Made by a program: the position numbers and the translations under genes
Notes under the pieces: model-generated
Told to the model about the DNA's origin: nothing
The model's database searches: none
The model's input: only the letters and a program-made list of their open reading frames with translations
From: Streptomyces sp. F001
GTDB lineage: Bacteria; Actinomycetota; Actinomycetes; Streptomycetales; Streptomycetaceae
Length of the DNA stretch: 64,000 bases
Direction of reading: 5' to 3'
Assembly (NCBI RefSeq): GCF_004187715.1
Contig: NZ_QZWF01000001.1
Span: 496,001 to 560,000, forward strand
Part shown: positions 59,785 through 64,000 of the stretch, piece by piece
Position numbering within the stretch: the stretch's first letter is position 1
Layout: the number at the start of each line of letters is the position of its first letter

Positions 59785-60918
59785 ATGGACCTGCTGAACA
59801 CGCTCGTGGACAAGGGGCTTCGGCGCGAGCTGCCGACCCGTGAGGAAGCACTGGCCGTCCTCGCCACTTCCGACGACGACCTGCTCGATGTGGTGGCCGC
59901 GGCCGGCAAGGTGCGCCGGCACTGGTTCGGCCGACGGGTGAAACTCAACTATCTCGTCAACCTCAAGTCGGGCCTGTGCCCAGAGGACTGCTCCTACTGC
60001 TCCCAGCGGCTCGGATCGAAGGCCGGCATCCTCAAGTACACCTGGCTCAAGCCCGACGAGGCCTCGCAGGCCGCGGCCGCGGGGCTCGCCGGGGGTGCCA
60101 AGCGAGTCTGTCTGGTGGCCAGCGGACGGGGCCCGACCGACCGTGACGTCGACCGGGTCTCCGAGACCATCAAGGCGATCAAGGACCAGAACGAGGACGT
60201 CGAGGTGTGCGCCTGCCTCGGTCTGCTCTCCGACGGCCAGGCCGAGCGGCTGCGCGCGGCCGGCGCGGACGCGTACAACCACAACCTCAACACCTCCGAG
60301 GGAACGTACGCGGACATCACGACGACGCACACGTACGCCGACCGGGTGGACACGGTCCAGAAGGCGCACGCGGCCGGGCTGTCGGCCTGTTCCGGTCTCA
60401 TCGCCGGAATGGGCGAGAGCGACGCGGACCTCGTCGACGTGGTGTTCTCGCTGCGCGAGCTGGACCCGGACTCGGTGCCGGTCAACTTCCTGATCCCGTT
60501 CGAGGGCACTCCGCTCGCCAAGGAGTGGCACCTCACCCCGCAACGGTGCCTGCGCATCCTGGCGATGGTCCGGTTCGTCTGCCCGGACGTCGAGGTGCGC
60601 ATCGCCGGTGGCCGCGAGGTGCACCTGCGCACCATGCAGCCGCTGGCCCTGCATCTGGCCAACTCCGTCTTCCTCGGCGACTACCTCACCAGCGAGGGCC
60701 AGGCCGGCAAGGCCGACCTGGAGATGATCGCGGATGCCGGGTTCGAGGTGGAGGGCACGGACGAGGTGACGCTGCCGGAGCACCGGGCGACCGGCAGCTG
60801 CGCCTCGACTTGCGGCTCGGCGTCGGTGCCGGCGGCCGAGCCGGCCCCCGAGGCGCGCACCGACCTGGTGGCCGTGCGCCGCAGAGGAGCCGGAACGGAC
60901 CTCGCGCCCAATGCCTGA
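59785..60918 (+). CDS. bioB: Biotin synthase
   Basis: A 377-residue radical-SAM enzyme inserting sulfur into dethiobiotin. The cluster-binding CxxxCxxC is CPEDCSYC (Cys65, 69, 72), followed by [51 protein letters not shown] and IPFEGTPLA are typical. The C-terminus extends about 40 residues beyond the E. coli enzyme and includes a CASTCGS motif and an Ala/Pro-rich tail. ATG 59785 begins the conserved [12 protein letters not shown]. Confidence 0.95.
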   Translation: MDLLNTLVDKGLRRELPTREEALAVLATSDDDLLDVVAAAGKVRRHWFGRRVKLNYLVNLKSGLCPEDCSYCSQRLGSKAGILKYTWLKPDEASQAAAAGLAGGAKRVCLVASGRGPTDRDVDRVSETIKAIKDQNEDVEVCACLGLLSDGQAERLRAAGADAYNHNLNTSEGTYADITTTHTYADRVDTVQKAHAAGLSACSGLIAGMGESDADLVDVVFSLRELDPDSVPVNFLIPFEGTPLAKEWHLTPQRCLRILAMVRFVCPDVEVRIAGGREVHLRTMQPLALHLANSVFLGDYLTSEGQAGKADLEMIADAGFEVEGTDEVTLPEHRATGSCASTCGSASVPAAEPAPEARTDLVAVRRRGAGTDLAPNA

Positions 60919-62191
60919 GCTGACCGTGCCCGAGCTGCTGGACCTCGACCGGCGGCACGTCTGGCATCCGTACGGGCCGATGCCGGGCCGGCAGGAACCG
61001 CTCGTCGTCGAGGCGGCGAGCGGGGTGCGGCTGAGGTTGGCGGACGGCTCGGGTGAGCTGGTCGACGGCATGTCGTCCTGGTGGTCGGCGATCCACGGCT
61101 ACCGCCACCCGGTGCTCGACGAGGCCGCGCGTGAACAGCTCGGCCGGATGAGCCATGTGATGTTCGGCGGGCTCACGCACGAGCCCGCCGTACGCCTGGC
61201 AAAGCTCCTTGTCGACATGTCACCCGACGGTCTGGAACATGTCTTCCTCGCCGACTCCGGCTCGGTGTCGGTCGAGGTCGCCGTCAAAATGTGTCTGCAG
61301 TACTGGCGTTCACTCGGCCGGCCGCACAAGCAGCGCCTGCTGACCTGGCGCGGCGGCTACCACGGCGACACCTGGCAGCCGATGTCGGTGTGCGACCCCG
61401 AGGGCGGGATGCACGAGCTGTGGACCGGGGTGCTGCCCCGTCAGGTGTTCGCGGACGCGCCCCCGACGGAGTACGAGGAGTCGTACGCCGACCATCTGCG
61501 CGCGATGATCGAACGGCACGCCGACGAACTGGCCGCGGTGATCGTCGAACCGGTGGTGCAGGGCGCGGGCGGAATGCGTTTCCACTCCCCCGCGTATCTG
61601 CGGGTGCTGCGCGAGGCGTGCGACGCGCATGACGTGCTGCTGGTGTTCGACGAGATCGCGACCGGGTTCGGACGTACGGGCACGCTGTTCGCGGCGGAGC
61701 ACGCGGCTCTCGCGCCGGACGTGATGTGTGTGGGCAAGGCGCTGACCGGCGGCTACCTGACGATGGCGGCGACGCTGTGCTCCTCGCGGGTGGCCGACGG
61801 CATCTCGCGGGGTGCGGTGCCGGTGCTCGCGCACGGGCCGACGTTCATGGGCAATCCGCTGGCCGCGGCCGTGGCCTGCGCCTCCATCGAGCTGCTGCTC
61901 GGCCAGGACTGGGCGGCGGAGGTCAAGCGGATCGAGACGGGGCTGTGGGAGGGACTGGCTCCGGCCGCGGACCTTCCGGGTGTGCGGGACGTCCGGGTCC
62001 TCGGCGCCATCGGCGTCGTCCAGCTCGACCACGCGATCGACATGGCCGCGGCGACGAGGGCGGCGGTGCGTGAGGGCGTGTGGCTGCGACCGTTCCGCGA
62101 TCTGGTGTACACGATGCCGCCGTACGTCACGAACGACGCGGACGTGGCGCGGATCGGGCGCGCGGTGTGCGCCGCGGCGCGGGAGGGATGA
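60911..62191 (+). CDS. bioA: Adenosylmethionine--8-amino-7-oxononanoate transaminase
   Basis: A 426-residue class III aminotransferase that makes 7,8-diaminopelargonate using SAM as amino donor. Motifs: [82 protein letters not shown] and the PLP-Lys in [17 protein letters not shown]. It overlaps bioB by 8 bp, start ATG 60911. Confidence 0.95.
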   Translation: MPELTVPELLDLDRRHVWHPYGPMPGRQEPLVVEAASGVRLRLADGSGELVDGMSSWWSAIHGYRHPVLDEAAREQLGRMSHVMFGGLTHEPAVRLAKLLVDMSPDGLEHVFLADSGSVSVEVAVKMCLQYWRSLGRPHKQRLLTWRGGYHGDTWQPMSVCDPEGGMHELWTGVLPRQVFADAPPTEYEESYADHLRAMIERHADELAAVIVEPVVQGAGGMRFHSPAYLRVLREACDAHDVLLVFDEIATGFGRTGTLFAAEHAALAPDVMCVGKALTGGYLTMAATLCSSRVADGISRGAVPVLAHGPTFMGNPLAAAVACASIELLLGQDWAAEVKRIETGLWEGLAPAADLPGVRDVRVLGAIGVVQLDHAIDMAAATRAAVREGVWLRPFRDLVYTMPPYVTNDADVARIGRAVCAAAREG

Positions 62192-62192
62192 C

Positions 62193-62924
62193 ATGCCGGT
62201 TCTGGTGATCACGGGTACGGGCACGGAGGTCGGCAAGACGGTCACGACGGCCGCGGTCGCCGCCGCCGCACGGGCGGCCGGGCGTTCGGTGGCCGTGCTC
62301 AAGGCCGCGCAGACGGGCGTACGGCCGGACGAGCGCGGCGACGCCGACGAGGTCGCGCGGCTCGCCGGTGCCGTCACGGCGGCCGAACTCGCCCGGTATC
62401 CCGAGCCGTTGGCGCCGGGCACCGCCGCGCGGCGGGCCGGGCGGGCGCCGGTGCACCCGCAGGAGATCGCCGAAGCGGCGGCCAAGCTGGCCACCGAGCA
62501 CGATCTGGTGCTGGTCGAGGGCGCCGGCGGGCTGCTCGTACGGTTCGACGCGGCGGGCGGGACCCTCGCCGACGCGGCCGGGCTGCTCGCCGCGCCGGTG
62601 CTGGTCGTGGTGTCCGCGGGGCTGGGCACGCTGAACACCACCGAGCTGACGGCACGTGAAGTACGGTCCCGGCGGCTCGACCTGACCGGGGTCGTCATCG
62701 GCAGCTGGCCCGGCGAGCCCGACCTCGCCGCCCGGTGCAACCTCGCGGACCTGCCGGAGGTGGCCGGGGCCCCGCTCCTGGGCGCCGTGCCCGCCGGGGC
62801 CGGGGCGCTGGCTCCGGCGGCCTTCCGCGCGGCGGCACCGGACTGGCTCGCGCCGCGGCTGGACGGGACATGGGACGCGGAGGCGTTCCGGGTGCGTCAG
62901 GCGCCACCGACGTTTCGGTGGTGA
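62193..62924 (+). CDS. bioD: Dethiobiotin synthase
   Basis: A 243-residue ATP-dependent carboxylase forming dethiobiotin. P-loop GTGTEVGKT (8-16) is the classic BioD motif; KAAQTGV holds the active-site Lys and Thr, and VEGAGGLLVRFD is the third conserved block. ATG 62193 follows GGGAGGG and begins 1 bp after the bioA stop. It completes bioBAD. Confidence 0.94.
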   Translation: MPVLVITGTGTEVGKTVTTAAVAAAARAAGRSVAVLKAAQTGVRPDERGDADEVARLAGAVTAAELARYPEPLAPGTAARRAGRAPVHPQEIAEAAAKLATEHDLVLVEGAGGLLVRFDAAGGTLADAAGLLAAPVLVVVSAGLGTLNTTELTAREVRSRRLDLTGVVIGSWPGEPDLAARCNLADLPEVAGAPLLGAVPAGAGALAPAAFRAAAPDWLAPRLDGTWDAEAFRVRQAPPTFRW

Positions 62925-62942
62925 GCGCTGCCAGGTGTATCG

Positions 62943-62956
62943 GCCGGACAGGCCCT
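62943..62956. repeat. Partial copy of the palindromic repeat
   Basis: GCCGGACAGGCCCT matches the right arm and centre of the repeat at 7348-7373 and the right end of the element at 13345-13448. It lies 18 bp after the bioD stop. Only one arm is recognisable. Confidence 0.4.
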
Positions 62957-63043
62957 GACCGGGACAGCGGTGTCTGCACCGTGGAGTGAGGGGCCGTACG
63001 GGTGGACAATCGCCGTACGTTCCGTCCTGCGAGGGAGGTCCTC

Positions 63044-63724
63044 ATGCCGCTACGGTCCGCCGGCGCCCGCAGGGTGGCGCGGGATCCTGTGTACCACCCG
63101 TTGTTCGCCCGCTACTACGCCCGCGTCAGCGTGGCCGCCGAGAGCCGGCTGGGCATGGCCGGGGTGCGCGACCGGCTGCTCGCCGGGCTGTCCGGACGCG
63201 TGCTCGAGGTCGGCGCGGGCAACGGACTGAACTTCGCGCACTATCCCCGTACGGTCCCGGAGGTCGTGGCGATCGAACCCGAGCGCAGTCTGCGGCAGTT
63301 GGCGGTGGAGGCCGCGCTGCGCGCCCAGATGCCCGTCGACGTGGTGCCGGGGGCGGCGGAGGCGCTGCCGGTCAAGAGCGAGGCCTTCGACGCGGTGGTG
63401 CTGTCGCTGGTGCTGTGCAGCGTGCGGGATGTGCCGCGCGCCCTGGGCGAGGTGCGCAGGGTGCTGCGGCCCGGCGGTCAGGTGCGGTTCTTCGAGCACG
63501 GGCGGGGCGGCGGCCGGGCGATGACGTTCACCCAGCGTGCGCTGGACCGCACGGTGTGGCCGCCGTTGAACGGCGGCTGCCATCTGTCCCGGGATCCGGT
63601 CGCCGCGCTCAGGGACGCCGGGTTCGCACTGGGCCCGTACCGGCGGATGCTGATGCCGGAGAAGGGGCCCGTACTGCCCACCTCGTTCTGTGTGCTGGGC
63701 ACCGCGTGGCGCCCCGAGGAGTAG
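63044..63724 (+). CDS. Class I SAM-dependent methyltransferase
   Basis: A 226-residue methyltransferase with the SAM motif RVLEVGAGNGLNFAHYP, acidic VVAIEPERSLR, the post-motif FDAVVLSLVLCSVRDVP and LRPGGQVRFFEHG, resembling the UbiE/thiol methyltransferase group. The substrate is not known. ATG 63044 has GGGAGG 6 nt upstream; GTG 63002 is less well supported. It stands alone after bioD. Confidence 0.88.
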   Translation: MPLRSAGARRVARDPVYHPLFARYYARVSVAAESRLGMAGVRDRLLAGLSGRVLEVGAGNGLNFAHYPRTVPEVVAIEPERSLRQLAVEAALRAQMPVDVVPGAAEALPVKSEAFDAVVLSLVLCSVRDVPRALGEVRRVLRPGGQVRFFEHGRGGGRAMTFTQRALDRTVWPPLNGGCHLSRDPVAALRDAGFALGPYRRMLMPEKGPVLPTSFCVLGTAWRPEE

Positions 63725-63733
63725 GGCTGGGCG

Positions 63734-64000
63734 TCACAGGCTCCACTGCTGCAGTTCGCGCGCGATGTCGTGCACCGACGCCTCACCGCTTTTCACCAGC
63801 CGGGCCAGGTCACGCACCTGCACGGGCGAGGTGACGACCTTGACGCCGCTGGCGACCAGGTAGGCGTACGCGACCGCGGAGGCGAACAGGGCGTTGGAGC
63901 GCTCCAGCGCGGGGACATGGATCAGCAGTTGGAGCAGGGCCGCAGCGCGCGCGTGCGGGGTGTCGTAGACGGGGACGTCGAAGATCTCGGCCTGGTGGCG
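63734..64000 (-). CDS. Fic-family toxin component, C-terminal part
   Basis: An 88-codon fragment running off the window edge, ending QVRDLARLVKSGEASVHDIA and LQQWSL. The part in view, including QAEIFDVPVYDTPHARAAAL and HVPALERSNALFASAVAYAYL, resembles from memory the streptomycete proteins annotated as Fic-family toxin components. In Doc-like proteins the segment ALERSNALFA corresponds to the HxFxDGNKR region, here without the canonical Fic His, so activity is uncertain. Its antitoxin would lie outside the window. Confidence 0.65.
   Translation of the reverse strand, partial: RHQAEIFDVPVYDTPHARAAALLQLLIHVPALERSNALFASAVAYAYLVASGVKVVTSPVQVRDLARLVKSGEASVHDIARELQQWSL

Overview
This is 64 kb of very GC-rich, gene-dense DNA from the chromosome of a Streptomyces-type actinomycete. 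The signs are GTG and TTG starts, leaderless promoters with the -10 box 6-8 nt before the start codon, XRE/DUF397/ATP-binding regulatory modules, a DUF6777 lipoprotein beside a Ser/Thr kinase, and a urease operon without ureE. From memory, the gene order resembles the S. coelicolor block around SCO1200-SCO1247 (ligase, pfkA3, rocD, tap, urease, bio genes). That is recollection and was not searched.

Left part (1-8.4 kb): the end of a beta-helix protein, an FAD oxidoreductase, a polysaccharide pyruvyltransferase, and a decayed patch holding a TnpB-like remnant and a shattered family-9 glycosyltransferase. A secreted phosphodiester glycosidase, a tiny membrane protein and a Tat-type phosphodiesterase follow. 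Next (8.4-23.3 kb): an acyl-CoA dehydrogenase operon with its XRE-cupin regulator, a thioredoxin-reductase-like enzyme, an ATP-dependent DNA ligase coupled to a NUDIX gene, an aldehyde dehydrogenase, a second acyl-CoA dehydrogenase divergent from a TetR gene, peptide deformylase, the lipid II amidation pair murT-gatD, and 6-phosphofructokinase ending in a perfect terminator.

Middle (23.4-45.7 kb): a CtaG-like oxidase assembly protein; a PASTA lipoprotein next to a Ser/Thr kinase; a four-gene operon of response regulator, small membrane protein, sodium/solute symporter and LytS-like kinase that looks like a carboxylate sensing and uptake unit; an Lrp regulator with an arginine-modifying enzyme and ornithine aminotransferase; a PAS-GAF-SpoIIE-ATPase sensor; a membrane NACHT NTPase; and the first XRE/DUF397/ATPase module. 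An acyltransferase and a sugar-epimerase-like protein close this part.

Right part (45.7-64 kb): a secreted tripeptidyl aminopeptidase (frameshifted), the urease operon ureABCFGD (ureF carries two compensating indels), a TetR gene with two operator copies beside a membrane transporter, an orphan Phd antitoxin, a ClpP paralogue whose catalytic His is Arg, an NlpC/P60 hydrolase behind a ydaO-type c-di-AMP riboswitch, the second XRE/DUF397/ATPase module, the biotin genes (bioF divergent from bioBAD), a methyltransferase and the tail of a Fic-family toxin.

Several otherwise normal genes (tap, ureF, the DUF6777 lipoprotein) are broken by single-base changes, at least three of them in G/C runs, which looks more like assembly error than biology. 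No CRISPR array, rRNA, tRNA, complete insertion sequence or phage was seen. The most unusual items are the His-less ClpP with its small partner, the arginine enzyme paired with rocD, the trans PASTA/kinase pair, the riboswitch, and a palindromic MITE-like repeat sitting exactly on stop codons.
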